Part shown: positions 36,192 through 45,419 of the stretch, piece by piece
Position numbering within the stretch: position 1 is the first letter of the stretch
How the letters are laid out: each line of letters opens with the position of its first letter
NCBI GenBank assembly: GCA_029561455.1
Contig: JAKQIY010000068.1
Coordinates: forward strand, 310,001-374,000
Direction: 5' to 3'
DNA from: a bacterium
Lineage (GTDB): Bacteria > Zhuqueibacterota > Zhuqueibacteria > Residuimicrobiales > Krinioviventaceae
Length of the DNA stretch: 64,000 nt
The notes under the pieces: generated by a model
The model's database searches: none
Told to the model about the DNA's origin: nothing
What the model saw: the letters and a program-made list of their open reading frames with translations, nothing else
Translations under genes and position numbers: made by a program

Positions 36192-38165
36192 TCATGCCTC
36201 TGTTGGTTCAAAAATTTTACTTACCATTACCGTATCATCATGGGTTAAAACATGGTCAATATCCAGTAATATTTTAACTTTGCCAATGGTTTTGGCAATC
36301 GCCATAATAAAATCGGTATTGGTGTTCACTCCAAACAAGGGTTTCTCTTCAATATCTTTTACCTTAATATCGGAAACTTCGGAAACAGAATCCACAATAA
36401 TTCCCATTAATACAGTTGCCCCCTGGTTATAGATTTCCAGGACAATAATCACGGTACGTTCGCTATATTCAATAGCCGGCATACCGAAACGGAGACGTAA
36501 ATCAATAACCGGAATAACATTACCGCGCAGGTTAAAAACACCTTTGATGTGATGAGGTGTATGAGGAATAGTACGGATTGTTTGCATTTTAATAATTTCT
36601 TTGATTTTTAATATATCAATACCGTATTCTTCCCGGCCAAGCGAAAATGACAGGTATTTACCTTCAAGGTTTATCAAGGACTTGACAGCCTGCGATTGCT
36701 GCACCGCATGTTTTTGTACCAGTATTTCCTGGGCTTTATGAGTGGTTTCCACTTTGACGGCAGCTTTACGGGGAGTAATTTCGGTATCCTTACAAGCTTC
36801 ATTGGCAAAGCGCAGGTCGACAAATTCTTCCAGATCGATGATATTTCCCAGCCCCATGTTATCATGCATATAGCGTTGGATTCGATCCAATTCTTCAATC
36901 GAGGGGTACAGATTTTCCGTTTTGATCCCTTTGGGTTCGGTAAGAACATTTTTAATTAAGGCGGTTTTCAAGCCCAGAGCTCCATTCGGGTCTAAAAAGC
37001 CGACGCCAATTTCGGCGGCCAGGCCGGGCTTTTGCGCTATAAATTTTCCGGCATAGACCAACATTTTTGTAAATTCCTGAATGACCTGCGGGTATTGCTC
37101 GGTTAAATCTTTTTGCACAGTGACAACACAGCAGGGATGATTATCCCAAATCTCACTGGAGATAAACTGCAACTCGGCAATTCCGGAGGCGATTGCTTTG
37201 GTTCCTAAAGGTTCCGCAACCAGGTAACCGCATGCTTTTTCATTACTGGCCAAAATCTCCGGCATTTTAACCGGTGGAACGACTTCAAAACTAACATCAA
37301 CGCCGGCCTCACCGGCATAACCGGGGTTCAAACCGATACCGGTAAAAAACATATGCGCCAGGATATGATGAATGGACATAAGATGCGGCAACAAAAAGGA
37401 CTTGTTGCGGAAAAATGCCTGATAGGGTTCTACATATTGTCCACCTTTTTTATTACGGACAAATATACTACCGTTGCGATGGGCAAATAAAATTAACTTG
37501 ATCGGCACGCCATAACTGAATAAATCCATAGCGATTGGCGCCAGCACACAGGCGCCATCCAACTCGCCTTTTTCCAGTGAATCGGCTACAGGATTCCAAC
37601 TGGACAGGCAGCGCGTCTCCAGTTCAAAAGTTTGCGGTTGCAATTCACCGGATTTAATCAGGTGCTTTAAAATACCAAGCACCAGGTGATCGGTAATCTG
37701 TATGTGACCGATCTTTAATACTACTTTTCCAGAACCACTTTGCTGGATGGTGTGTGAAGATTTTTTCGATTGAACTTCCTTAACCCCAAATGCTTCTTCA
37801 ATTTTAACACTTAATTCATTTGCGTCAAAAGGTTTGGAGATAAAACTGCTCACTCCGGCGCTTTCGGCCTTGGCTATTTCTTTTTTCTCACCGCGACCGG
37901 TTGCCATTAAAAATGGCAATTTAGTAAATTCGGTTGTATTCCTAACCCACACTAACAAATCAAAGCCGCTCTTGACCGGCATGTTCCAGTCACTAATTAT
38001 TAATTCGATATTTTTTTCACTCTGCAGAATGTCAATTGCATTTTGACCATCAACTGCTTCGACTACATTCTCAAATCCAAGACTTTTCAAAGTCTTTAAT
38101 TCCATTTTACGCATAACAGCAGCATCTTCAACAAGCAGAATTTTAATATCAGTATTAAGCGGCAT
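36192..38165 (-). CDS. receiver / NrtA-NMT1-like ligand-binding / CheW three-domain protein
   Basis: 657 aa from the ATG at 38165, preceded by GGAGG; no signal peptide, so cytoplasmic. Residues 1-120 form a response-regulator receiver: acidic pair Glu13-Asp14, phospho-acceptor Asp59 in ISDWNMP, Thr89, Lys111 in SKPF. Residues about 145-440 resemble nitrate/sulfonate/taurine periplasmic binding proteins (SSWNPVADSLEKGELDGACV, then WDNHPCCVVTV). The C-terminal 150 residues are a CheW domain (GKYLSFSLGREEYGIDILKIKEII and GVFNLRGNVIPVIDLR). The protein could couple cytoplasmic ligand sensing to a chemosensory kinase array. No cheA or mcp gene is in the window. Confidence 0.85.
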   Translation of the reverse strand: MPLNTDIKILLVEDAAVMRKMELKTLKSLGFENVVEAVDGQNAIDILQSEKNIELIISDWNMPVKSGFDLLVWVRNTTEFTKLPFLMATGRGEKKEIAKAESAGVSSFISKPFDANELSVKIEEAFGVKEVQSKKSSHTIQQSGSGKVVLKIGHIQITDHLVLGILKHLIKSGELQPQTFELETRCLSSWNPVADSLEKGELDGACVLAPIAMDLFSYGVPIKLILFAHRNGSIFVRNKKGGQYVEPYQAFFRNKSFLLPHLMSIHHILAHMFFTGIGLNPGYAGEAGVDVSFEVVPPVKMPEILASNEKACGYLVAEPLGTKAIASGIAELQFISSEIWDNHPCCVVTVQKDLTEQYPQVIQEFTKMLVYAGKFIAQKPGLAAEIGVGFLDPNGALGLKTALIKNVLTEPKGIKTENLYPSIEELDRIQRYMHDNMGLGNIIDLEEFVDLRFANEACKDTEITPRKAAVKVETTHKAQEILVQKHAVQQSQAVKSLINLEGKYLSFSLGREEYGIDILKIKEIIKMQTIRTIPHTPHHIKGVFNLRGNVIPVIDLRLRFGMPAIEYSERTVIIVLEIYNQGATVLMGIIVDSVSEVSDIKVKDIEEKPLFGVNTNTDFIMAIAKTIGKVKILLDIDHVLTHDDTVMVSKIFEPTEA

Positions 38166-38580
38166 AAAACCTCCAATTAAAAATATGAACAACACTATAT
38201 TACTACAGAAGCAAAGCAAATAATATCAAATTAACTAAAACATATTTTCAATTTTTATGCCAAAACAGAAAAACCAGGCATCGGAAATTGTTAATTACAA
38301 CTGTTTATAAGTTCTGAAAATGAAATATCTGGTGAAAACGAAAAAAATATTTTTCTGTAATAACAGATTCAAATATTTATTTTTATTCAATTTGAAACAA
38401 ATAGTCGTTTAAAGTATCAAATTCATCCTGAAAATGGTATATAAAAAAGTGTTACAGGTAGGTAATTTTTACAAGTAAGAATGATCTTTTCATTCCTAAA
38501 AAATGTAAAATGCAATATTTTTAATATTATATTTTCATATCGGAAAGTAATCAAACCGATATGACAAAACGGTATACATG
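38166..38580. promoter_or_regulatory. AT-rich intergenic region upstream of the CheW fusion gene
   Basis: No convincing gene is found in this 415-bp stretch. It should contain the promoter of the 36192-38165 gene. An 8-bp inverted repeat (CATATCGG at 38536-38543, CCGATATG at 38556-38563, 12-nt spacer) lies next to the terminator of the adjacent operon and could be an operator or a weak hairpin. The remainder consists of A/T runs without recognisable motifs. Confidence 0.35.
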
Positions 38581-38637
38581 TAACAAAAAATGCAGGTCAT
38601 GTGAACTGAAAAAGTCCAGATATGATCCTGCATTTCA
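38581..38637 (-). terminator. intrinsic terminator of the ribosyl-scavenging locus
   Basis: A long stem pairs AAATGCAGG-TCAT (38588-38600) with ATGA-T-CCTGCATTT (about 38622-38635), with a single-base bulge and a roughly 22-nt loop. On the minus strand the stem is followed by TTTTTTGTTA. It lies 62 nt after the stop of the ADP-ribosylglycohydrolase gene at 38699 and so marks the 3' end of the long minus-strand operon. Confidence 0.75.
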
Positions 38638-38698
38638 GAATCGAGAGGATTGGGTTTTAACGAAAAAAAAGTTTTCGAAAAGATACTTGTGAACCAGA

Positions 38699-40711
38699 TT
38701 ATTTTTCTACAGCTAATTTTTCAAACTCCGGTAAACCGGGATAGACAGCCAATTCTGTAATTGATGTAAAGGCAGCCTGTTTACCGGACCAGTGCGGCGC
38801 TGAACCGGCATTACCGATTATTCGAATCGCTGTGGTAGTTACTAGCTTGAAAGCCAACAGGTATTCTACAAAATGAGGCTTGTTATAGGGCTCCGAACCG
38901 GTAACCAGCGCTGGAGAAATGATCAAATCATGCACCGGAATCCAACGTCCGCTATCATCCTTATACTCAACATCAAGCGATGCAAACCAGCCGCCGAATT
39001 CTTCCATACTACCGGTAAAGAAATCAACAAGCCCAATTTGCTGCGGCTCGGCCCATTCATAACCGTAAAAATCGACTTGCGATGTGTTCAAAGCGGTAAT
39101 ACTGTAAAAAGCAGAGTTATCACCATATAATTTTCCATCACGAATGACAGCAATATCACTGGCATATAATGAAGGGCCAACCGTTAACCACATCGAGTCC
39201 CGCACCTGTAAATTGGTATTCTGCACATTAGCAATAATTTGTATAGCCGCAGCAGCGAGGTTTTTACCCCGAACCACCAGCCGGAAATCATTGGTCAACA
39301 TTTGTTGGCCGTCGGTGACTTGCAGGGTAAAATCATAAATGCCGGATGATCCCGGTGTACCGGTCAAATGGCCATCGGTCAGAACAAGACCCGGCGGTAT
39401 TTGTCCGGAAACAACTTGCCAACTGAAAGGGCCTGAACCGCCGGACAGCATAAAATGGTAATTAACGGGTACGCCGGTTTCCAGGACCGGCATTGGCGCA
39501 ACAGGGAACTCCAGGGGGGCTGTAAAACGAGCTTGGGTGTTTATCAAATAATATTCTATACCGTTTTCGGTAATTTTTTTACCGCCTTGAGCCAGTATAA
39601 TTTTTTCACCCATTAATGCTGTTTTGGCTGCCATGTCGCGTAAACTGCCGTTTGGCATATCATAACGGGAGACATTAATATATTGGTCATTGAACGGATA
39701 CTGCCAGTTCAATTCCGGAAAAGGAAATAGCAGATCGTGAGGTAAACCTTTTGAGCCGCAAATTACTCCCAGTAAACCGGACATGGTTGCAGCCTGGTTA
39801 TCGGCGTCAAAACCCATTGCACAGGCATAGTCCAGGGTCTTTTGAAAATCGCCCTGACCATATAACAAGGCAAGAATACCACAAGCGCCGTTCAAAATGG
39901 CATTCCAGATCGTTCTGGTTTCAGCGGGATCATTATAATAATATTTTTGCGCCATTTCTTTACGGGCTTGCTGCCAGTTATTCGGATATTTTTCATACAG
40001 GGCTTTCATTTCATCAACAACTCCGGCAAACCGACTGCCTTGCGGCAGTGCTGCCGAGCCTGCATCAATTAATTTTTCAATATCCGTTTCAAAAAAAGCT
40101 GCGGCATACATGGCGCCATAATGAACTGTCGGTTCGATACCCCAACTATCGTTGGTAATTCGTGCGGCCCAGCCCGATTTGTCAGCTGCATAGCCGACCA
40201 TGCCGGGGGAGGCAACCGCCCATATTTCATTGACCAATTGTGGATCAATTTGGAACCAGTGCGGATTGTATTGTTTTAATCCTGTTACCGGTGGAGTATA
40301 GCCAAAATTCATGGCAGCGACAGCGGCGCGGTTGGCAAGCCAGACACGATCCCGGACATGATATTTCCAGGACTCGGTCAGTTGTTGGTAGGTAGGTTCC
40401 GGCCCATACTTTTCCATTGCCAGCAGGTACATGTATTCAATATCGGTATCATCATCTGAAAAAGCGCCGTTCAGTTCTTTTAAGGGTTTGGAATTTTCTG
40501 TATAGCCATAGGGGAAATTTTCCGGTCCTGGTTCGTTAATATAGGCGTTTTCATGCGGTAAACCATAAATATTACCAATGCATTGGCCCAGCCAGGATGC
40601 ATATACTTTATCCTGGTATTCTGCAACAGCTATCTTTTGGTAAACCGGTTGTTTGGCACATGACCAAAACATGACAAGGCATAAAAATAGAGATAATAAT
40701 AATCGCTTCAT
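38699..40711 (-). CDS. exported ADP-ribosylglycohydrolase-family protein with Ig-like and C-terminal modules (copy A)
   Basis: 670 aa from the ATG at 40711 (AGGAT upstream); a GTG-initiated frame from 40753 runs through a perfect hairpin and is rejected. The signal peptide ends in WSC (Cys18), a probable lipoprotein. The catalytic-type domain (about 25-390) has the metal motifs FSDDDTDIEYMY and CAMGFDADNQAATMSGLLG, close to the S-D-D-T and G-x-D-x-D patterns of ADP-ribosylhydrolases. A putative Ig-fold follows (about 430-510; GGSGPFSWQVVSGQIPPGL, then LTGTPGSSG), and last a discoidin-like beta domain. It probably hydrolyses an N- or O-glycosidic ADP-ribosyl or ribosyl bond outside the cytoplasm. 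It is the most divergent of four paralogues and last in the operon. Confidence 0.82.
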   Translation of the reverse strand: MKRLLLSLFLCLVMFWSCAKQPVYQKIAVAEYQDKVYASWLGQCIGNIYGLPHENAYINEPGPENFPYGYTENSKPLKELNGAFSDDDTDIEYMYLLAMEKYGPEPTYQQLTESWKYHVRDRVWLANRAAVAAMNFGYTPPVTGLKQYNPHWFQIDPQLVNEIWAVASPGMVGYAADKSGWAARITNDSWGIEPTVHYGAMYAAAFFETDIEKLIDAGSAALPQGSRFAGVVDEMKALYEKYPNNWQQARKEMAQKYYYNDPAETRTIWNAILNGACGILALLYGQGDFQKTLDYACAMGFDADNQAATMSGLLGVICGSKGLPHDLLFPFPELNWQYPFNDQYINVSRYDMPNGSLRDMAAKTALMGEKIILAQGGKKITENGIEYYLINTQARFTAPLEFPVAPMPVLETGVPVNYHFMLSGGSGPFSWQVVSGQIPPGLVLTDGHLTGTPGSSGIYDFTLQVTDGQQMLTNDFRLVVRGKNLAAAAIQIIANVQNTNLQVRDSMWLTVGPSLYASDIAVIRDGKLYGDNSAFYSITALNTSQVDFYGYEWAEPQQIGLVDFFTGSMEEFGGWFASLDVEYKDDSGRWIPVHDLIISPALVTGSEPYNKPHFVEYLLAFKLVTTTAIRIIGNAGSAPHWSGKQAAFTSITELAVYPGLPEFEKLAVEK

Positions 40712-40730
40712 TTTTAAATCCTGAATAGCA

Positions 40731-40757
40731 ACGGGTGTCTGCCGGGCAGACACCCGT
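40731..40757. other. perfect 12-bp intercistronic hairpin
   Basis: ACGGGTGTCTGC (40731-40742) and GCAGACACCCGT (40746-40757) form a perfect 12-bp stem with a 3-nt loop, in the 61-nt gap between the rbsK stop and the copy A start. Neither side carries a T-tract, so it is not a standard terminator. It more likely acts as an mRNA stability or processing element that sets different expression for the last gene. Confidence 0.7.
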
Positions 40758-40772
40758 ATGGGTTAAAATAAA

Positions 40773-41690
40773 CTAGTTATTACTGTTTAAAAATATACTT
40801 ATTTCCTTTTTAAAAGGCGCGGATGGCTGTGCACCCAGTTTGGTAACGGATAACGCCGCAGCAGCATTGGCGAATGTAACCGCTTCGGTAATATTGCGTT
40901 TTTCTGCCAGTGCTACCGCCAGTGCGCCATTAAAAACATCACCGGCAGCGGTTGTATCAACAGCAGTCACTTTGAACCCCGGAATTATACCATTAAATTC
41001 CGGCGTGGAAAGATAAGCGCCTTTAACACCCAAAGTAATAATTACAGTAGCTATTTGTTTATCATGCAGGATTTGGGCGGCCTGTCCGGCGGTTCTTTCA
41101 TCAATGACATGGATACCGGTCAACAATTCAGCTTCGGTCTCATTGGGAGTTATTATCGTAATGTACTTTAATAAATCATCAGGCAAAGGTTGAGCCGGCG
41201 CCGGATTGAGAATAACGTCAACGCCATGCTCATAACATAATCGCGCTGCGGCATGGATGGTATCGACCGGCGTTTCCAGTTGCATAATAACTATTTTTGC
41301 CCGGGTTATTTGTTTTTTAGCATTTAAAACATCACTAACGGACAAATTGGCGTTGGCGCCAGAAGCGACCGCTATACTGTTTTCGCCATCTTGAGCCACA
41401 AAAATTTCCGCCACGCCGGATGGCGCTGTTTTGTCCTTAATGACATGTTCTACATTAATGCCGTCTTTAATAAATCCCTTGATTGCTTGATCGCCAAACA
41501 TATCATCACCGACGCGGGCAACAAAAGCCACCTTCCCTCCTGCCCTTGCAGCCGCAACAGCCTGATTTGCACCCTTGCCACCCGCAGCAGTTGTGAATAC
41601 TCCTCCCAGGATCGTTTCACCCGCTTTGGGTATTCGGGGTACTTTAATAATCATATCTGTATTGGAACTGCCAATCACTACAATATTCAT
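40773..41690 (-). CDS. rbsK: ribokinase
   Basis: A 305-aa PfkB-family kinase phosphorylating D-ribose at O5. The N-terminal motif MNIVVIGSSNTDMIIKVPRIPKAGET and the substrate motif AAGGKGANQAVAAARAG match E. coli RbsK closely. The anion-hole motif near residue 250 is DTTAAGDVFNGA, the form typical of true ribokinases, where other PfkB kinases have GAGD. Upstream is the sugar permease at 41726 (35-nt gap) and then the nucleoside hydrolase: an import-and-phosphorylate pair fed by exported hydrolases. The product ribose 5-phosphate enters the pentose phosphate pathway. Confidence 0.94.
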   Translation of the reverse strand: MNIVVIGSSNTDMIIKVPRIPKAGETILGGVFTTAAGGKGANQAVAAARAGGKVAFVARVGDDMFGDQAIKGFIKDGINVEHVIKDKTAPSGVAEIFVAQDGENSIAVASGANANLSVSDVLNAKKQITRAKIVIMQLETPVDTIHAAARLCYEHGVDVILNPAPAQPLPDDLLKYITIITPNETEAELLTGIHVIDERTAGQAAQILHDKQIATVIITLGVKGAYLSTPEFNGIIPGFKVTAVDTTAAGDVFNGALAVALAEKRNITEAVTFANAAAALSVTKLGAQPSAPFKKEISIFLNSNN

Positions 41691-41725
41691 AACCGTTATT
41701 CCTTAAATTTATTTCCAAACCATAA

Positions 41726-42730
41726 TCAAACAATCCTGGCAATGATAATAATTGCCAGTCCAATAATAAATAACAGAAACATTAAACTGATCAGGGTATT
41801 GGTTCCTTTGGGAGCCGATTTAAATTCTTTCCAGATAAATACACCCCAGAAAGCCGCCACCATAGTAGCGCCCTGGCCTAAGCCGTAAGATATAGCCGGA
41901 CCGGCTTTTTCGGAAGCGATCAAACTGAATAAATTACCAATTGCCCATATAGCGCCGCCCAGAATACCAATCCAGTGTAATTTCATATTGCCTTTAATAA
42001 AATAGTCCTTATAGGTCACAGAGGCGCCGCTGAACGGTTTGTACATAACAATCGTGTTCCAAACAAAGTTCGAAATAAATAAACCGATTGCAAATACAAA
42101 ACTGGCCGTGTAAGGAGTCATTTTCCCAACTTCCGGAGTTTCAAAATTAGTAGCCATGGATTTAACAATAAAGCCATAGAAAAATCCCATAGCGATGCCG
42201 CATAGCACGGAAAGTACCAAGCCCTTGACAATATTTTTCTTACCGCCGGAGGGCAGTTTGCTGTAGGCAATCGCATCGAGAATAATAGCAATAACAACCA
42301 GGGCTACGCCAACGAATAAAATAGTCGGGTCGCCTTTGGGATTCCTGATATAATTATCAACCACGCCAATTACCAGGGCCAAACCAATCCCGACCGGGAA
42401 TGCAACCGCCATACCGGCAATATCAATAGCGGCGACGAGTAAAATGTTGGCAAAGTTGAAAATAATCCCACCGATTATTGCCGAGACAATAGCTGCAGAA
42501 TCCGCCTGACCCAAATCGGCCAGAAAACTGCGACCGCCAATGCCAATACTGCCCATTGTTAAACCGGCAAGCAACATCAACAACACGACACCGAGTGAAT
42601 AATCCCAGTAAAACAATTGAAACCGCCATTCCTTACTGGCAAGTTTTTGAGTATTACCCCAGCTACCCCAGCATAACATGGTAATAAAGCACATGAAAAC
42701 CGCAAGCGCATAAGATTGCACAATAACCAT
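41726..42730 (-). CDS. sugar/ureide-type DMT permease, probable ribose importer
   Basis: A 334-aa protein with about ten membrane helices. The N-terminus contains FITMLCWGSWGNTQKLA, typical of the glucose/ribose-uptake (GRP) and ureide-permease branch of the drug/metabolite transporter superfamily. FPVGIGLALVIGVVDN and FFYGFIVKSMA also fit. GAGGAG lies upstream of the ATG. Position between the nucleoside hydrolase and ribokinase strongly suggests ribose import; a related permease serves the Bacteroides ribose locus (from memory). Transport of intact nucleosides cannot be excluded. Confidence 0.85.
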   Translation of the reverse strand: MVIVQSYALAVFMCFITMLCWGSWGNTQKLASKEWRFQLFYWDYSLGVVLLMLLAGLTMGSIGIGGRSFLADLGQADSAAIVSAIIGGIIFNFANILLVAAIDIAGMAVAFPVGIGLALVIGVVDNYIRNPKGDPTILFVGVALVVIAIILDAIAYSKLPSGGKKNIVKGLVLSVLCGIAMGFFYGFIVKSMATNFETPEVGKMTPYTASFVFAIGLFISNFVWNTIVMYKPFSGASVTYKDYFIKGNMKLHWIGILGGAIWAIGNLFSLIASEKAGPAISYGLGQGATMVAAFWGVFIWKEFKSAPKGTNTLISLMFLLFIIGLAIIIIARIV

Positions 42731-42769
42731 TTTCTTTCTCCTCTACTTTATTTTATATAAATAGATGAA

Positions 42770-43708
42770 TTACTCAACTTTTCTGCCTAAATTTTGTTTA
42801 ACATACCGATCAAGCAAGCGTTTTAGAAATTCTTCTTTGTTTATTGAAATGCCAATTTCACAATTGAATTTACCGGATTCATCAATAACTGTGAGACCGT
42901 CGCCAATGACTTTGACGCAAGCAGGTCGGGTTGTGAACAAATCGGGCCACAATAACATACCAACCGCTACGCAATCAAATAGCGTTGGGGTTTCGTATCC
43001 CCATAAAGTATATAGACTGCAAATCGCACTAGTCAATGGCGACTGCCTCATCAACAGCTTTAAGCGGTTCTCCGCGTCCCATTTAACAAATGTGGTAATA
43101 TCTAATCCGGCATAGGTGATCCTGGCGCCGCTGGCAACAAATGCTTTTGCAGCGTCCAGATCGGCCCGCACATTCCATTCTGCTTCCGGTATCGGACCTG
43201 TGCCATAGCCCATATAAAATGACCCGAACATGGAATAAACATGTTTGGCTAGTTTTAATGCATCCGGGTCTTTTTTCAGAATATCCTGCATATTGGGAAC
43301 CGGGCCTACAGTAAACAGTATCACTTCATTCGGGTATTTTTTCAGATTTTGAATGATAAAATCGGCGGCGTTTGTATTCACCGGTTTTATTTTATCAAAC
43401 CCTTCCCCCCAAATAAACTGGGGGGAATAATTATCGACAGTTTTACGGCCGACAATCACCGGAATATGTTCCAAACCGGTCTCGTACAACATACGGCAGG
43501 CAATTTGCGCCCGTTTAGGAGTATTTCCATAATCCATAACCAGTCCCAGGACTTCCAGTTCAGGGCTAGCTAATAAGAGTGACAGTGCAAAGGCATCATC
43601 AATATCATCGCCCAGATCGCAATCAAAAATCACTTTTTGTTTTTCCGCAGATGATGCGGCCGACAACAAACACAAGATTAAAAGAACGGACAGATATATC
43701 CTTTTCAT
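42770..43708 (-). CDS. exported nucleoside hydrolase
   Basis: A 312-aa protein of the inosine-uridine preferring nucleoside hydrolase family with a Sec signal peptide (about residues 1-21, cleavage near SSA-EK). The calcium-binding N-terminal Asp cluster is FDCDLGDDIDDAFAL, as in the exported subgroup. It splits ribonucleosides into ribose and base. Location in the periplasm, immediately upstream of the permease and ribokinase genes (39-nt gap), supports extracytoplasmic ribose release. GAGGAA precedes the ATG. Base specificity cannot be judged from sequence. Confidence 0.9.
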   Translation of the reverse strand: MKRIYLSVLLILCLLSAASSAEKQKVIFDCDLGDDIDDAFALSLLLASPELEVLGLVMDYGNTPKRAQIACRMLYETGLEHIPVIVGRKTVDNYSPQFIWGEGFDKIKPVNTNAADFIIQNLKKYPNEVILFTVGPVPNMQDILKKDPDALKLAKHVYSMFGSFYMGYGTGPIPEAEWNVRADLDAAKAFVASGARITYAGLDITTFVKWDAENRLKLLMRQSPLTSAICSLYTLWGYETPTLFDCVAVGMLLWPDLFTTRPACVKVIGDGLTVIDESGKFNCEIGISINKEEFLKRLLDRYVKQNLGRKVE

Positions 43709-43752
43709 ATATTCCTCATTCGTTAAATCAACAATACTCCCTTTATGAGATG

Positions 43753-45330
43753 TTACTTTTTATCGTAAACCACAGCGGCTTGAATTTTTAACCTGGTATC
43801 TGTGGCCTTGGCATTCTTTTCACCTTTGTTGACAATGGCTATGGTATGTTCACCGGGAGCCAATTCCAGATTGTGATAGAGAAATGCATTGTCGCCGCCG
43901 TAATTGCTGACCCAATAATAATTATCGATGGTGCGCGCCAATTGCCCGTCAACCAACACATCTGCAATACCGCAATCCTGATCCCACTTACCAACTATTA
44001 ATATACCTGTACCAGTGAACGTGAATTTTGCTTCAGCACCTTTGGCATTTGTAACTTTGGAACCGGGTTGTTCCAATACTACATATTCGGCAGGCGGCGC
44101 TATGGTTTGCCATTTGCCGCTCCAGGTCCAGTTGGGATCATTAATATTAGCGAGAGATACCGGTTTAATGCCGGGGAACGAAACTTCAAGCTTTGCCGGC
44201 GCTAACGGGAGTTGAGTTTTGACATATAAAACATCATTTTCAATTTTTCCGCCATTCTCGGTAACCAATTGTTCAGCATATTTCAGGGTATTTTGCACAA
44301 CTTTATTAAAGGAATATTCTGTAAAGATAAATATCGAATCGGCAATAGCATCGATTCCGCCCTTCCATTTACCCGGGATATTGGAATAGCCGTCGCGAAT
44401 GCCTAAAACCGCAGCGGCATTGGACGGATTACAATCCGAATCCTGTCCGCAACGTATAGAGATATCCATTGTCTTTTCATAATCGCCGTTACCATATAAC
44501 AGGCCCATCACAATATATGCGCCGTTTACTTTGGCGTCGATGTTAAACGGATTGAGCGGGCCGCTCAAATCGGTATCGCCCCACTTTTCCTCAAATTCGC
44601 CCCAGGCGGACTGCCAGCTGTCAGGATACTTTTGATAAAGCGTTATAACATCCTGAATGCATTTTGCATAATCGCTTTCCGCCGGGATAGCCAGCAGGGC
44701 ATTACTGACAATTTTATTAATATCTTTTTCAAAATAGGCCTGGGTGTACAGAGCGCAGACAAACATTCCGCCATAGACGCCGTCTCCATAGTTCATAATA
44801 TGACCGACATTATCGCATATTGCATTAGAGGTTTGCGGCATTCCCGGACACATAAAACCGATATAATCTGCTTCGATCTGAAAATCAATGGCATCAGCCC
44901 ATAAACTGTACTTGGGACTACCTGATAATGGCGGCATAATGCCGTCAAAGAAATTCTTGCGCGCCTGAACATTTGCGCACCATAGCATATATCCGGCATT
45001 GGCAAAGGATTCCGCCAGTTTATCCGCCGGAGCATTAATGCCATATTTGTCCATTGTCATCATAAAACTCATTTGCACATACAGATCATCCTGTTGCAGG
45101 GAATTGGTGACGCGATTTGGTTCCCAGGTCAGGCTATCGGTATACATTTCCCCCATGGCGCGGAATTCTGTAGGAGCGCCATAAGAAACCCCAAACATTT
45201 TGCCGGCCCAACCGCCGGCTATTTTATCCTGTAATTCTGTTACACTAATGGTTTTGATATCGCTTTTTGAACATGCCAATAACGACATTAAAAGAGAAAT
45301 GAAAATTACTAGTACGATTTTTGTTTTCAT
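43753..45330 (-). CDS. ADP-ribosylglycohydrolase-family lipoprotein (copy B)
   Basis: 525 aa; AGGA precedes the ATG. Signal peptide with lipobox LLAC (Cys20). The catalytic-type domain (about 28-370) shows DKIAGGWAGKMFGVSYGAPTEF, the acidic motif QQDDLYVQMSF, GHIMNYGDGVYGGMF and CGQDSDCNPSNAAAVLG. The Asp residues of the two metal sites are kept, but the Thr positions of classical ADP-ribosylhydrolases (SDDT, DTDT) are changed. The C-terminal 150 residues form a beta-rich module that looks like a carbohydrate-binding jelly roll (GTGILIVGKWDQDCG, APGEHTIAIVNKG). The substrate is probably a ribosyl compound in the periplasm or at the cell surface. Confidence 0.85.
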   Translation of the reverse strand: MKTKIVLVIFISLLMSLLACSKSDIKTISVTELQDKIAGGWAGKMFGVSYGAPTEFRAMGEMYTDSLTWEPNRVTNSLQQDDLYVQMSFMMTMDKYGINAPADKLAESFANAGYMLWCANVQARKNFFDGIMPPLSGSPKYSLWADAIDFQIEADYIGFMCPGMPQTSNAICDNVGHIMNYGDGVYGGMFVCALYTQAYFEKDINKIVSNALLAIPAESDYAKCIQDVITLYQKYPDSWQSAWGEFEEKWGDTDLSGPLNPFNIDAKVNGAYIVMGLLYGNGDYEKTMDISIRCGQDSDCNPSNAAAVLGIRDGYSNIPGKWKGGIDAIADSIFIFTEYSFNKVVQNTLKYAEQLVTENGGKIENDVLYVKTQLPLAPAKLEVSFPGIKPVSLANINDPNWTWSGKWQTIAPPAEYVVLEQPGSKVTNAKGAEAKFTFTGTGILIVGKWDQDCGIADVLVDGQLARTIDNYYWVSNYGGDNAFLYHNLELAPGEHTIAIVNKGEKNAKATDTRLKIQAAVVYDKK

Positions 45331-45419
45331 CTTTTTTTCCTTTTTCGGCAGATATGATTAAAGAGTTTACTCAAACTATCTTTATCTGTCCGCTAACTTG
45401 ATTATAATTTTTAAATTTA

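Noticed and set aside
40712-40753. Upstream GTG start for ADP-ribosylglycohydrolase copy A
   Set aside because: It begins inside a perfect hairpin and would bury the signal peptide; the ATG at 40711 has AGGAT at a good distance.
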